A stretch of 64,000 nt of DNA from Jeotgalicoccus saudimassiliensis (GCF_000756715.1 NZ_CCSE01000001.1:868001-932000); one strand, 5' to 3'. Numbered from the stretch's first letter, positions 38,462-48,855 are shown. The notes: a model not told the origin generated them from the letters alone. A program made the numbers and translations.

Positions 38462-39778
38462 TTATCTCACATCGTTTTCTATTAATTGTTCGAGTGTCTG
38501 GCGTCTGATGACTTCGCGCACGCCCGATTCACTGACGAAGACGACAGCGGGTTTACGCATCTGGTTATAATTGGACGCCATGGAGTAGTGATAGGCACCG
38601 GTTGTCCGTACAGCGATCAGATCTCCGCGGCTCAATTCGGCCGGGAGGTTTTTATCTTTTCCGATAATGTCTCCGGATTCGCACAGTTTACCGACAACGT
38701 GTGTGGACACGCCAGAATCACCATCATCCTCAGCAACAGGAATAATCTCGTACTCAGCGCCGTAGAGCGGTGTGCGGATGTGATCGCTCATGCCGCCGTC
38801 CACAGATACGTAGCGCGCCACGCCCGGGAGATCCTTGACGGTGCCGACCTCGTACACCGTAATTGCGGATTCGGCGGCAATCGAACGGCCGGGCTCAATC
38901 ATAATATGGGGCATTTCGCGCCCATCATCACGCCCATCATCCTGCCCGCGGCCACCCCGCGATGCTGCGACAACATTTTTCAGATGGCCGATAATCGCAT
39001 CGAATCCTTCTTCAATCGGGAAGCGCACATCGTCGTCTGTGTACCTGACACCGTATCCGCCGCCCATATTCAGTATTTCAATATCGATATCGTGTTCATC
39101 GAGCCACGCGTACACGTTTGTAATCGCGTTAATGAACGGCGTGCTGTCGTCGAGCTGCGAGCCCAGATGATAGTGAATCCCTTTAAATTCGAGCTTCGAG
39201 CAGTTCGAAATCGTATCAATCGCTGTTTTCGCCGCACCGTTTGACAATGACAGGCCGAACTTGCTGTCTTCCTGGCCTGTCGCAATGTAATCGTGTGTAT
39301 TCACTTCGACACTCGGGTTAATGCGGATCAGCACGCTGACCAAATCGTCTTCAACAAGCCTGGAAGCAAGCGTATTAATTAATTCAATCTCATCCAGTCC
39401 GTCGATAATGAAAAAACGGACACCGTGCGCCAGCGCATATTCAATTTCCTCAGGCGTTTTGTTGTTGCCGTGGAAGTGAATGTTCCGCACCGGGTAGCCT
39501 GCAGCAAGTGCAGTGTAGAGTTCACCGACGGAGACGACGTCCAGCTCCATGTTCTGTTCTTCAAGTAGTTTAATCATCTGGACGCTGCTAAACGCTTTCG
39601 ACGCGTATGACACGGAGTAGGGAATGTTATGACGCTTTAAGACGCCGTGGTATTTCTGCATCATGCCGGTCATATACGTTTCGTCGTAAATGATGACCGG
39701 TGTGCCGAATTCCGCCGCGATATCTTTTATTTTATGTCCTCTGACTGTAAGTTCTCCCGCTGAATAATTAAACGTCAT
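38462..39778 (-). CDS. lysA: Diaminopimelate decarboxylase
   Basis: PLP enzyme that makes L-lysine from meso-diaminopimelate. 438 residues. The PLP lysine is Lys61 (SYASKAF); HFHGNNKT, NMGGGYGV, EPGRSIA and the active-site CESGD are present. A hydrophilic Gly/Arg/Asp-rich insertion (GGRGQDDGRDDGRE) sits just before MPHIMIEPGRS. Last gene of the operon; overlaps alr by 11 bp. Confidence 0.95.
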   Translation of the reverse strand: MTFNYSAGELTVRGHKIKDIAAEFGTPVIIYDETYMTGMMQKYHGVLKRHNIPYSVSYASKAFSSVQMIKLLEEQNMELDVVSVGELYTALAAGYPVRNIHFHGNNKTPEEIEYALAHGVRFFIIDGLDEIELINTLASRLVEDDLVSVLIRINPSVEVNTHDYIATGQEDSKFGLSLSNGAAKTAIDTISNCSKLEFKGIHYHLGSQLDDSTPFINAITNVYAWLDEHDIDIEILNMGGGYGVRYTDDDVRFPIEEGFDAIIGHLKNVVAASRGGRGQDDGRDDGREMPHIMIEPGRSIAAESAITVYEVGTVKDLPGVARYVSVDGGMSDHIRTPLYGAEYEIIPVAEDDGDSGVSTHVVGKLCESGDIIGKDKNLPAELSRGDLIAVRTTGAYHYSMASNYNQMRKPAVVFVSESGVREVIRRQTLEQLIENDVR

Positions 39779-40838
39779 AAATAATTTCTCTCCCCAATGA
39801 TTGATAATTTAATGCGCCGAGCTGTTCTGAGTTGGCACCGACACCAAGCTGTGTATATTTGTCGATCCGGAGCTTTTTGTTATACAGATACACGTTCATA
39901 TCCGCTGTCACGTTGTCGTCGACCAGTACTGCCATATGACTCATCATCAGTGCGACAATCGGATAAAATTTACCGCCGATCTCGCATTCGTAGCCGGCGC
40001 GGCGACGGAGTACACCGTCGCCGTATCCGATATCGACAATGGCGATTCTGCAGTCGCTGTCGGCTTTAAATGCTGCACCGTAGCCGAGTGTCATGCCGGC
40101 AGTCAGTTCCCTGAACTGAATAATCGGCGCCGACAGCACCGACGACTGGATAAAGTCTTTATCGTCAAGATCCGCATACGGTTTCGAGCCGTACAGGCCG
40201 ATCCCAAGACGGACGTGTGAATGGCCGTCAAAAATACCGTCCCTCACGTAGCTTGCGCTGTTTTGTGCGTGAATCATTTCCGGTTCGACACCGAGCGCCT
40301 TCACGTCCCGGACAAACTCCAGCCAGTTCGCGCGCTCGGTCTCATAAATGCCGTCAAACGCATCGGAGTAGCCGAAATGCGTCCATAGTCCCCGGAAATT
40401 CAGCGATGCATTACGAGCTTTCAGATCATCCAGAATATACCCGAGCTCATCGATATCGCTCAGTCCCGAGCGGTTGAACAGTCCTGCGTATTCGATATGA
40501 ATATTAAGCCCTTTGAGTTCTTCTTTATATGTATCGTAATAGCCGGGAGAGGGCAGGGTCACATCGAGATTAAACATGCGCGCACGTTTAAAGTCAGTCG
40601 TCGGGTTCATTAAAATAATGTCCGCATTCGGACCGCACATCTGCCTGATTTTAACCGCATCATCGACAGATGTCGTCGCAAATTCGCGGATGCCTGAAAT
40701 GGCAAATGCCTTTACTGCGAACTCGAGTCCGTAGTTGTACGCATTATTTTTAACGACGGCAATCGTCCGGCCCGCGAGCTGAAACTGTTCTGCCTGCTTT
40801 ATAAACTGCGCCTCATCAATCTGAAATGTTCCGCCCAT
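39768..40838 (-). CDS. alr: Alanine racemase
   Basis: PLP-dependent racemase giving D-alanine for the wall. Lys30 lies in AVVKNNAYNYG, the family PLP site, and the catalytic Tyr region (LGYGAAFKAD) is present. 356 residues. Its location inside the lysine operon is the staphylococcal alr2 arrangement. Confidence 0.92.
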   Translation of the reverse strand: MGGTFQIDEAQFIKQAEQFQLAGRTIAVVKNNAYNYGLEFAVKAFAISGIREFATTSVDDAVKIRQMCGPNADIILMNPTTDFKRARMFNLDVTLPSPGYYDTYKEELKGLNIHIEYAGLFNRSGLSDIDELGYILDDLKARNASLNFRGLWTHFGYSDAFDGIYETERANWLEFVRDVKALGVEPEMIHAQNSASYVRDGIFDGHSHVRLGIGLYGSKPYADLDDKDFIQSSVLSAPIIQFRELTAGMTLGYGAAFKADSDCRIAIVDIGYGDGVLRRRAGYECEIGGKFYPIVALMMSHMAVLVDDNVTADMNVYLYNKKLRIDKYTQLGVGANSEQLGALNYQSLGREIIYDV

Positions 40839-40857
40839 TTAACATTCTCCTCGCTAA

Positions 40858-42009
40858 TTAATAGTTGTTTAACAATGCTTCGTAATAATCCGCCACTTTA
40901 ATCAGCACGCGCTCATCAAAGTTGAACGTATCAGTATGAAGGCTCGATGCAAAACCTTTTTCAGTGTTGCGCGATCCCATAAATACAAAATACGTTTTTG
41001 CGATATTGCTGTAGAAGCTGAAATCTTCCCCGAAAAGGTAGGGTTTATCTTTTTCTATACCCCGTAAACCTGCTGCCGTAATCGCTGTTTCTGCAGTTTT
41101 ACGCAGTGCACCGTCATTTTTTACTGCAGGGTAGCCTTCGGTGTAATGAAGTTCCACCGACGCACCGTACAGCAATTCCGCAGCTTCTTTTATTTTTGTC
41201 AGTTGCGCCTTAATCACTGCAAGGTCCGACGCTTCATACGTGCGGATCGTACCGCTCAATCCAGCATTGGCAGGCACTGTGTTAACGGCTTCGCCGCTGT
41301 GAATCTGTCCCATATGAATAATGTTCCGGTTCAGGCCGTCCAGATGGAACTGCTGGATATTGCCGACTTCCGATGCAATTTTTAAAATCGTCTCAAGCGC
41401 CGACACGCCCTGATGTTTCTGCGCGACGTGTGCGCTCGCACCTTTAACTGTAAAATGGTATTCCGTGGCGCTCGCCGTCAGTTCATCGTCTCTGTATAAT
41501 ACGAGACCTTCATCTTCATCGGGCATTAAATGCACCCCGAAAATCGCATCTAAACCGGGACGGTTGTCCCATGCGTTAATTAACAGGTTCGCACCGGCAT
41601 TCGATTCTTCGCTCGGCTGAAAAATGAATACACAGTTGTGTTTCAGTTCACCTTTGTCAAAAAGTGCTTTCGCACGCTGTGCAAATAAAAGAAGGGCAGT
41701 CGTATGCCCGTCGTGTCCGCATGCGTGCATGACGTTATCCACGCTGCTTTTATATTCCACATCATTCTGTTCATGCACAGGCAGTGCATCGATATCGGCC
41801 CGGAAGCCGAGTGTCGTTTCGCTGTTTCCGTTAAGATATGCGATGACACCCGTATCGAGCACCTTATAATACGAGATGCCGAGTTGTTCAAGAACATCAA
41901 TAATATATTCAGTCGTTTTAAATTCTTCGAGACTTAATTCCGGATACCGGTGCAGATATCTCCGGTGTTCTGTGACGAACTTAAGCTCATCATGATAAAC
42001 GTCAGACAT
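40858..42009 (-). CDS. M20 peptidase, N-acetyldiaminopimelate deacetylase
   Basis: A 383-residue metal-dependent amidohydrolase. Metal-binding marks: MHACGHDGHT, EESNAGA, and HLMPDEDEG region. By operon position it removes the acetyl group from N-acetyl-LL-diaminopimelate in the acetylated branch set up by DapD. The start overlaps the dapD stop (TAATG). Confidence 0.9.
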   Translation of the reverse strand: MSDVYHDELKFVTEHRRYLHRYPELSLEEFKTTEYIIDVLEQLGISYYKVLDTGVIAYLNGNSETTLGFRADIDALPVHEQNDVEYKSSVDNVMHACGHDGHTTALLLFAQRAKALFDKGELKHNCVFIFQPSEESNAGANLLINAWDNRPGLDAIFGVHLMPDEDEGLVLYRDDELTASATEYHFTVKGASAHVAQKHQGVSALETILKIASEVGNIQQFHLDGLNRNIIHMGQIHSGEAVNTVPANAGLSGTIRTYEASDLAVIKAQLTKIKEAAELLYGASVELHYTEGYPAVKNDGALRKTAETAITAAGLRGIEKDKPYLFGEDFSFYSNIAKTYFVFMGSRNTEKGFASSLHTDTFNFDERVLIKVADYYEALLNNY

Positions 42010-42725
42010 TAATCATTCAGCTTTCTTAACGCCTGTACGATTTCTTTTTTCGAACCTGTCACTTCGCTTGCCTGCTTAATGACACGTGCCGGTGTGCCCG
42101 CGACAACTGTACCTGCCGGAACGTCTTCAGTTACGATGGCACCTGCTGCGACAATTGCACCTTTACCGACAGTGACACCTTCTAAAATTACAGCATTCGC
42201 ACCGATTAATACATCATCTTCAATCATAACAGGAGAGGCACTCGGCGGTTCAATGACACCTGCAAGTACCGCACCGGCACCGACGTGGACGTTTTTACCT
42301 GTCGTTGCACGGCCGCCGAGCACCGCGTTCATGTCGATCATCGTGCCTTCGCCGACAATCGCACCGATGTTAATGGATGCGCCCATCATTACGACCGCGC
42401 CGTCACCGATGACTGCATGTTCACGGATGAACGCACCCGGCTCGATACGCGCTTTCGTATTCGTTAAATCCATTAAAGGAATGGCCGAGTTGCGGCGGTC
42501 CTGTTCGATGACGATATCCGTTACTTTATCTTCTATAGAAGGATAAAACTGCTGCCAGTCGCGTGCATCTGCGAAAACTGTTTTCGAATCCGCCGTACCG
42601 AATACTTTAAATGACGCATCGAATTCGACGCCTTCAAAGTTCCCGTTAATATAAATTTTCAGCGGTGTCGCTTTCTCCGCATCTGAAATGTACTGAATGA
42701 TCTCTTCTGCTGTAAATTTTTCCAT
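42009..42725 (-). CDS. dapD: Tetrahydrodipicolinate N-acetyltransferase
   Basis: A 238-residue left-handed beta-helix acyltransferase with the N-terminal alpha domain and many hexapeptide repeats ([30 protein letters not shown] region). It acetylates tetrahydrodipicolinate. Placed between dapB and the deacetylase. Confidence 0.94.
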   Translation of the reverse strand: MEKFTAEEIIQYISDAEKATPLKIYINGNFEGVEFDASFKVFGTADSKTVFADARDWQQFYPSIEDKVTDIVIEQDRRNSAIPLMDLTNTKARIEPGAFIREHAVIGDGAVVMMGASINIGAIVGEGTMIDMNAVLGGRATTGKNVHVGAGAVLAGVIEPPSASPVMIEDDVLIGANAVILEGVTVGKGAIVAAGAIVTEDVPAGTVVAGTPARVIKQASEVTGSKKEIVQALRKLND

Positions 42726-42739
42726 TGTGTAAAAACTCC

Positions 42740-43453
42740 TTAAAATATGTTGTTATAGTCGTAAAATCCGTTTTCTTTGTTTATAAGACTTTCTGCTGCC
42801 TTAATTGCACCGTTTGCGAAAATGTCTTTCGACTGTGCAATGTGCTTCAGTTCTATTACTTCATCGAGCCCCGCGAAAATCGCTTCGTGCTCACCGACAA
42901 TCGTACCGCCGCGTATTGCGCTGACACCGATTTCGCCGGTGCCGCGCTGATGATTGGCCTGTGACCGGTCGTAGACCGGATAGCTGCCGTCACGCGACTC
43001 TAAAGCCGTATCAAGGAGTTTAACGAGCGTACCGCTCGGTGCGTCCACTTTTTTGTTGTGGTGGCGTTCAACGAATTCCAGATCAAAATCCGCGAGCTGG
43101 TTAAGTGCTTCTTTAAGCAGGTTGTTTAACACGTGCACACCGTAGCTCATATTGGCACTGAAAAATACCGGGGCCGAGCCCGAGCGCTCTTTAAGCGCGG
43201 CAACAATGTCTTCTTTTTGTCCCGTCGTTGCGACAACGAGCGGTGTTTTGAAATCCTGTTCGAGTAAAGGCAGGATGCGTTCGGGATTCGAGAAGTCGAT
43301 TGCAACGTCCGCATCTGCATCGTCGATGTTTTGAAATACGGGGTAGTCAGTCTCACCGGACGAGATTACACCTGCAATTTCGTGTCCGGCCTGTGCTGCA
43401 AGACGGGCGACAATCTGATTCATCGTCCCGTAGCCGATTAGGAGTATTCTCAT
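42740..43453 (-). CDS. dapB: 4-hydroxy-tetrahydrodipicolinate reductase
   Basis: NAD(P)H-dependent reductase of 237 residues. The [16 protein letters not shown] nucleotide-binding loop, the VATTGQ segment and the catalytic [14 protein letters not shown] motif are clear. It overlaps dapA by 4 bp. Confidence 0.95.
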   Translation of the reverse strand: MRILLIGYGTMNQIVARLAAQAGHEIAGVISSGETDYPVFQNIDDADADVAIDFSNPERILPLLEQDFKTPLVVATTGQKEDIVAALKERSGSAPVFFSANMSYGVHVLNNLLKEALNQLADFDLEFVERHHNKKVDAPSGTLVKLLDTALESRDGSYPVYDRSQANHQRGTGEIGVSAIRGGTIVGEHEAIFAGLDEVIELKHIAQSKDIFANGAIKAAESLINKENGFYDYNNIF

Positions 43454-44337
43454 ACTCTCACGCCTTTTTTGAATTCGTTAAACGTATCGACGATCGTCTG
43501 TCTTGTCGTTTCCTCGAGCGGTAAGAGCGGCAGACGGAGTTCGTAGTTGCCGAAGCCGAGTTCAGCCGTTAATGCTTTAACCGGGATCGGGTTCACATCG
43601 ATCTGCACGGCGTTAATAACCGGCATTAAAGTGGCAAATCGCTGTCTTGCTGTCGCGTCGCCTGATTTAATTCTTTCGTATACTTCCTGCATCTCACCCG
43701 GGATGACGTTGCCGACGACTGAAATTAATCCTTTGCCGCCGAGTGCGGTAAAGTCTGTTAAGTTGTCGTCGTTGCCGCTGTAGAGTGAAAATTCAGAATC
43801 GATAAGGTTTAAAACATTGATTGTATAGTTTAAATCGCCCACTGCATCTTTCATCGCCGTTATATTTTTATGGCGGCTGAGTTCAAGTACAGTCTCAGGC
43901 TCAATCGACATGCCGGTACGTGCAGGCACGTTGTATAAAATAACCGGAATATTAATACTGTCGGCAATCGCTGTGAAGTGCGCAATTAAACCGCGCTGGT
44001 TGCTCTTGTTGTAGTAGGGCGTAATGAGCATTACGCCGTCAGCGCCTGTTTCCTCCGCAAAGACCGACAGGTCGATCGACTGCTGTGTTGAGTTGGTGCC
44101 GGTCCCTGCAATAACAGGCACGCGGCCTGCTGCAGTTTCCACACCGACCCGGAGCAGTTCTTTAATTTCTTCCGCCGATAAAGTAGGGGATTCGCCGGTT
44201 GTGCCGTTGACGATAATACTCTGTACATTGTTCTCAATAAGGTATTCGATATGGCTTCTGAACGCATCGTAATCAACTGTATTGTTTCTGAACGGAGTGG
44301 TCATTGCCACGCCGACACCTTCAAAAATCGGACTCAT
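43450..44337 (-). CDS. dapA: 4-hydroxy-tetrahydrodipicolinate synthase
   Basis: Condenses pyruvate with aspartate semialdehyde. 295-residue TIM barrel. Schiff-base lysine is in [20 protein letters not shown] and YNVPARTG, with the catalytic Tyr just before NVPAR, are present. Confidence 0.96.
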   Translation of the reverse strand: MSPIFEGVGVAMTTPFRNNTVDYDAFRSHIEYLIENNVQSIIVNGTTGESPTLSAEEIKELLRVGVETAAGRVPVIAGTGTNSTQQSIDLSVFAEETGADGVMLITPYYNKSNQRGLIAHFTAIADSINIPVILYNVPARTGMSIEPETVLELSRHKNITAMKDAVGDLNYTINVLNLIDSEFSLYSGNDDNLTDFTALGGKGLISVVGNVIPGEMQEVYERIKSGDATARQRFATLMPVINAVQIDVNPIPVKALTAELGFGNYELRLPLLPLEETTRQTIVDTFNEFKKGVRV

Positions 44338-44360
44338 ATATATCTGTCTCCTTATTTATC

Positions 44361-45338
44361 TTATTTGTTTTCGAGTAATGCTTTTAAAATCTGCACTGTA
44401 TTCTGCGCTGCACCTTTAAGAATGTTATCTCCGACACACCATACGTGGAATGTGTTGTCCATCGTCGGATCCTTACGGATACGGCCGACGTAAATTTCGT
44501 TCTCGTCCGTCGCTTCAAACGGAGTAGGATAAACGCCGTTTGCCGGGTCATCCATTAAGACGATGTGGGGGATGTCCTTAAATGAATTACGGACTTCCTC
44601 TTCCGTCGTTTCTTTATTAAGCGTCACGTTCATCTGTACGCTGTGGCTTGAAATCACAGGGACTCTGACACACGTCGCAGTCACGTCGATTGCATCATCT
44701 CCGAGAATTTTTTTCGTTTCGTTAATCATTTTGACTTCTTCTTTCGTGTAGCCGTCGTCTAAAAATACGTCGATCTGCGGAATGACGTTGTTGTAGATCG
44801 GCTTCGGATACGTCGTCGGCTCAGCGCCTTTTGCACCTTCCTCAAGGTCTCTGATGCCGCCAGCGCCTGAACCGGATACCGACTGATACGTCGTATAGTT
44901 CACGCGTTTTACTCCGAATGCGTCATATAACGGCTTCAGTGCGATGACCGACTGGATCGTCGAGCAGTTCGGGTTGGCGATGATTTTACGGTTTAACGAC
45001 GGTGTGTTAATTTCCGGAACGATTAAATCGATATCGTCATGCATTCTCCAGAAACTTGAATTGTCGATAACAATCGAACCCTGTGCCTCAAAGAGCGGGG
45101 CGAACTTTTCACTCGTCGAACCGCCGGCACTCATAATTACATAATCAAATCCGTCTTTCGTTCTGTCTTCGGTTAATTCCTGCACCGTGTACACTTCACC
45201 GTTTACTTTCAGTTCTGAACCGCTTGAGCGTTTCGAAGAGAAGAGTACCAGTTCATCAAATGGAATCTTATACTGTTCCACCATTTCAATCATTTTTGTA
45301 CCGACGACACCTGTTGCACCGACAATTGCGAGTTTCAT
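44361..45338 (-). CDS. asd: Aspartate-semialdehyde dehydrogenase
   Basis: Makes aspartate semialdehyde for lysine and threonine synthesis. 325 residues; VGATGVVG NADP loop; catalytic Cys125 in NPNCSTIQ; His in the SHSVQMN segment. First gene of the operon, directly behind the lysine riboswitch. No aspartokinase gene precedes it here, unlike the S. aureus operon. Confidence 0.96.
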   Translation of the reverse strand: MKLAIVGATGVVGTKMIEMVEQYKIPFDELVLFSSKRSSGSELKVNGEVYTVQELTEDRTKDGFDYVIMSAGGSTSEKFAPLFEAQGSIVIDNSSFWRMHDDIDLIVPEINTPSLNRKIIANPNCSTIQSVIALKPLYDAFGVKRVNYTTYQSVSGSGAGGIRDLEEGAKGAEPTTYPKPIYNNVIPQIDVFLDDGYTKEEVKMINETKKILGDDAIDVTATCVRVPVISSHSVQMNVTLNKETTEEEVRNSFKDIPHIVLMDDPANGVYPTPFEATDENEIYVGRIRKDPTMDNTFHVWCVGDNILKGAAQNTVQILKALLENK

Positions 45339-45393
45339 AAAAATACAGCCTCCTGGATAGTTTATTCTGAATAGTTAGTCTCTTACAGTTAAA

Positions 45394-45632
45394 TAAAAAA
45401 ACAAGCCCGGGTACCGGACTTGTCTTTAATTTATATACAAGCGATGCCCTCCATTATTCTTTCAAATAATGACAAATCCACAGCTCTTAACCACTGGATC
45501 CAAAAGCCGGTGTCTGCTGACCACCGGCCATTTCGGCATCTCACCCTTTCGTTATATACACTTTGCAGAAGTTAAGTATATAAGTACTAATGATTGATGC
45601 GCCTCATCCGTTCTATTCAGTTTTTGATGTTG
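45394..45632 (-). promoter_or_regulatory. Lysine riboswitch (L box) with terminator
   Basis: Minus-strand leader of asd. Conserved aptamer elements appear in order: GATGAGGCGCATC, TTAGTA, AAAGGGTGAGATGCCGAA, GGCCGGTGGTCAGC, and the 3' GGAGGGCATCGC (aptamer about 45612-45441). The terminator stem ACAAGTCCGG/CCGGGCTTGT (one G-U; 45401-45423) has seven T after it. Lysine binding should stop transcription before asd. Confidence 0.93.
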
Positions 45633-45638
45633 ATTGTC

Positions 45639-45667
45639 ATTATACATAACAAAGTATTCAAAGTAAA
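45639..45667 (-). promoter_or_regulatory. Promoter of the lysine operon
   Basis: On the minus strand TTTACT, 17-bp spacer, TATAAT. Transcription would start just upstream of the riboswitch. Confidence 0.78.
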
Positions 45668-45677
45668 CAGATAATTC

Positions 45678-47279
45678 CTATTTCTTTATAATACCTTTTT
45701 CAATCAGGTAATCTTCGTAGCCGATTTCCTTCACAAGCGCCTTGTTGTCGCTTAAATCAAGCACCGTGTTTGAAATTGTATTAATGAACTCAAGGTCATG
45801 TGAAGTGAAAAGAATTGACCCTTTGAATTTCTTAAGGCCGTCGTTTACCGCAGTAATACTCTCTAAGTCAAGGTGGTTCGTCGGCTCATCCAAAATAAGC
45901 ACGTTCGCCTGTGACAGCATCATCTTGCTCAGCATTGCACGGACTTTTTCTCCACCGGATAATACGCTTGCTTTCTTCTTCGCTTCTTCACCGCTGAACA
46001 GCATGCGTCCGAGGAATCCTCGGAGGAACGTTTCAGTCTGTTCCTCAGGCGGGGCGTACTGGCGCAGCCATTCAACAAGACTTAAATCAACGCCTTCAAA
46101 GAACTCCGAGTTATCTTTCGGGAAATAGCTCTGTGACGTTGTTACACCCCAGTTAACCTGACCTGAGTCCGGTGTCACTTCTCCTGCAAGAATGCGGAGG
46201 AGGGTAGTGCGCTGTAATTCAGAACCGCCTGTTACGATAACTTTATCATTTGGAGATAAAGTGAACGACAGGTTGTCGAGTACAGTTTCACCGTCAATTG
46301 TATGAGTAAGATCTCTTACTGTAATGAGTTCGTTACCGATTTCTCTTTCGGCAGTGAAGCCGACGAAAGGATATCGGCGTGATGACGGTTTGATGTCATC
46401 CAGTTCAATTTTTTCAAGCATCTTCTTACGGCTCGTTGCCTGTTTTGATTTCGAAGCGTTGGCACTGAAACGTGCAACGAAGTCTTTAAGCTCTTTAATC
46501 TTTTCTTCTTTTTTCTTGTTCTGGTCCTGAGCCATCTGTAATGCCATCTGGCTTGACTGGTACCAGAAGTCGTAGTTACCCACGTACACCTGAATCTTAC
46601 CGAAGTCGAGGTCCGCAATGTGCGTACATACGTTGTTCAGGAAGTGTCTGTCGTGCGATACGACGATGACTGTGTTTTCAAAGTTGATCAGGAATTCTTC
46701 AAGCCACTGTACCGCTTCAATGTCGAGACCGTTTGTCGGCTCATCCAGCAGAAGTACGTCGGGATTACCGAACAGGCTTTGTGCCAGAAGCACTTTAACT
46801 TTTGCAGTGTTGTCGATTTCCGCCATCGTTTTATCGACTAATTCGTGCGGTACGCCAAGACCGTGAAGAAGTGTTTCAGCGTCACTTTCAGCAGTCCAGC
46901 CGCCCATTTCGCCGTATTCGCCTTCAAGTTCCGCCGCTCTGATGCCGTCTTCGTCGGAGAAATCCGGCTTCATGTAGATTTCGTTCTTTTCATTCATAAT
47001 AGACCATAGTTTTTCGTGGCCCATTAACACTACGTCAAGGACGCGCGTATCTTCGTAGCCGAAGTGGTCCTGGCGCAGGAACGCCATGCGCTCGTCGTCA
47101 CCAAGCGTTACGTGGCCTTCCGAGTCAACTTCACCTGTCAGCACTTTAAGGAAAGTCGATTTCCCGGCACCGTTTGCACCGATTAAACCGTAACAGTTCC
47201 CCGGTGTGAATTTAATATTTACATCTTCAAATAATTTTCTGTCTCCAAATCGCAGACTCACGTTGCTTACCTGCAGCAT
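45678..47279 (-). CDS. ABC-F family ATPase (YbiT/YkpA-like)
   Basis: A soluble protein with two ABC ATPase domains and no membrane part, of the ABC-F translation-factor type, expected to bind the ribosomal E site. Walker A GANGAGKST and the degenerate TGGSELQRT, Walker B DVLLLDEPTNGLD and NVLILDEPTNHLD, with a Lys-rich linker (about residues 245-305). The second Walker A lacks the usual GxxGxGK lysine. ATG 47279 has AAGGAG 7 nt upstream and is preferred over 47285. Confidence 0.9.
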   Translation of the reverse strand: MLQVSNVSLRFGDRKLFEDVNIKFTPGNCYGLIGANGAGKSTFLKVLTGEVDSEGHVTLGDDERMAFLRQDHFGYEDTRVLDVVLMGHEKLWSIMNEKNEIYMKPDFSDEDGIRAAELEGEYGEMGGWTAESDAETLLHGLGVPHELVDKTMAEIDNTAKVKVLLAQSLFGNPDVLLLDEPTNGLDIEAVQWLEEFLINFENTVIVVSHDRHFLNNVCTHIADLDFGKIQVYVGNYDFWYQSSQMALQMAQDQNKKKEEKIKELKDFVARFSANASKSKQATSRKKMLEKIELDDIKPSSRRYPFVGFTAEREIGNELITVRDLTHTIDGETVLDNLSFTLSPNDKVIVTGGSELQRTTLLRILAGEVTPDSGQVNWGVTTSQSYFPKDNSEFFEGVDLSLVEWLRQYAPPEEQTETFLRGFLGRMLFSGEEAKKKASVLSGGEKVRAMLSKMMLSQANVLILDEPTNHLDLESITAVNDGLKKFKGSILFTSHDLEFINTISNTVLDLSDNKALVKEIGYEDYLIEKGIIKK

Positions 47280-47468
47280 GTGCATTCTCCTTTATATAAA
47301 ACTCTACGTTTTTTAGTTTACATTCATAAGCGATAATACCATATTTATGGTATTATTTATATACCAGTATGTTCATCTGTATGCTTAACGTGATAAAAAC
47401 CACAATATTAAACATTAACTGATATATGAATAATACACAATAGAAACAAATATAAATGAGGAGTCTAT

Positions 47469-48341
47469 ATGACAAAACTTTCAGGTACTACACAATTTTT
47501 AAAAGTGATCAAAAAAGAAGGGTCCACTTACACACTCGTTTCAGAAGACGAAAAGTACATCCGCATGAACGCATCAGAACTTGAAGGGGACAAAGATTAC
47601 GACATCGATGATGATATTTTAGTCTTTATTTACCCGAACCGTTCAGGTGAATTATTCGCCACACCGAAACTGCCGAGCATTACCGCGACGAAATTCGGCT
47701 ACGCTGAAGTCAGCGAAGTCAACCGTGACGGTGCTTATCTCGACATCGGTTCACCCCGAGAAATTTTAATCCCGTGGATCGATCTGCCGCGCATGAAAGA
47801 AGTTTGGCCGCAGGTCGGCGACAAAGTTTACGCAACAATCCGCGTCGAAGCAGATGACCAGATGTTCGGACGTTTAATTACGGAAACAGAAGTGGAAGAG
47901 AAATTCGAACCGCTGAACAAAGAAGACTACCAGACACTCGGCAACAAATGGCTGAAAGGCCGCCCGTACCGTCTGCTCCGCGTCGGCACATTTATTTTGT
48001 CCGACGAAGGATACAAAGTCTTCGTCCATGAATCAGAACGCGAACAGGAACCCCGTCTCGGCCAGGAAGTAAACTTCCGTGTCATCGGCATTAACGACAA
48101 AGGCGAAGTCAACGGCTCGTTCCTCGAAAAAGCATACAAACGCATGGGCACAGACGGCGAACGCATCCTCGAATACATGCAGATGCACGGCGACATGATG
48201 GAATTCACAGACAAGAGTTCACCGGAAGACATCAAAGCCGCCTTCAACTTATCAAAAGGCCAGTTCAAACGCGCATTAGGCGGCCTGCTGAAAGAAGGCA
48301 AAATCGAATTCCTAAACGGCGCAACACACTTGAAGAAATAA
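47469..48341 (+). CDS. cvfB: S1-domain RNA-binding virulence regulator CvfB
   Basis: A 290-residue RNA-binding protein of the CvfB/YitL family, with S1-like beta-barrels (VSEVNRDGAYLDIG, VHESEREQEPRLGQEV) and a C-terminal winged helix (GDMMEFTDKSSPEDIKAAFN). In S. aureus it affects agr and exoprotein expression. AGGAG precedes the ATG. Confidence 0.92.
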   Translation: MTKLSGTTQFLKVIKKEGSTYTLVSEDEKYIRMNASELEGDKDYDIDDDILVFIYPNRSGELFATPKLPSITATKFGYAEVSEVNRDGAYLDIGSPREILIPWIDLPRMKEVWPQVGDKVYATIRVEADDQMFGRLITETEVEEKFEPLNKEDYQTLGNKWLKGRPYRLLRVGTFILSDEGYKVFVHESEREQEPRLGQEVNFRVIGINDKGEVNGSFLEKAYKRMGTDGERILEYMQMHGDMMEFTDKSSPEDIKAAFNLSKGQFKRALGGLLKEGKIEFLNGATHLKK

Positions 48342-48346
48342 TAAGA

Positions 48347-48375
48347 CAGAACCCCGCTGGAGTAGCGGGGTTCTG
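48347..48375 (+). terminator. cvfB terminator
   Basis: Perfect stem CAGAACCCCGCT-GGAGT-AGCGGGGTTCTG. The T-run is short (TTTG) and a G-rich tract (GTGTGGAGGGTGGGG) follows. Confidence 0.85.
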
Positions 48376-48417
48376 TTTGTGTGGAGGGTGGGGAATTTGA
48401 GGGGGATTGTTGTGCTG

Positions 48418-48740
48418 AGTAACAATGAGGCGCGCTCATTGTTACTTTGGCGCGTTTTCGTGACTATGAAGGGCGTTCATTGTTACTTTGGGACGTTTTC
48501 GTTACTATGAGGCGCGCTCATTGTTACTTTGGGACACTTTCGTGACTATGAAGAGCGCTCATTGTTACTTTGGCGCGTTTTCGTGACTATGAAGGGCGTT
48601 CATTGTTACTTTGGGGTGTTTTCGTTACTATGAAGAGCGCTCATTGTTACTTTGGGACGTTTTCGTTACTATGAGGCGCGCTCATTGTTACTTTGGGACA
48701 CTTTCGTGACTATGAAGAGCGCTCATTGTTACTTTGGACG
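48418..48740. repeat. Tandem array E, 41-bp period, 8 units
   Basis: CATTGTTAC recurs at exactly 41-bp steps from 48437 to 48724. Arms TCATTGTTAC and GT(G/T)ACTATGA form an imperfect hairpin in each unit. The first unit also begins with an inverted copy, giving a perfect 11-bp dyad (GTAACAATGAG / CTCATTGTTAC) around GCGCG. Located between the convergent cvfB and pepF genes. Confidence 0.95.
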
Positions 48741-48823
48741 ACGTCAAAACTTAAACGACGACGTCCAGCCCGCATTAAACGTTGTCGTTCTCAAAACGAC
48801 GACACCCAAACCACACTCAAAAC

Positions 48824-48855
48824 AAAAAACTGAAAGGGCAGCTCAGCCCCTCCAG
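48824..48855 (-). terminator. pepF terminator
   Basis: Minus-strand stem CTGGAGGGGC/GCCCTTTCAG (two G-U) followed by TTTTTTG, then G/T-rich sequence. Confidence 0.82.
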
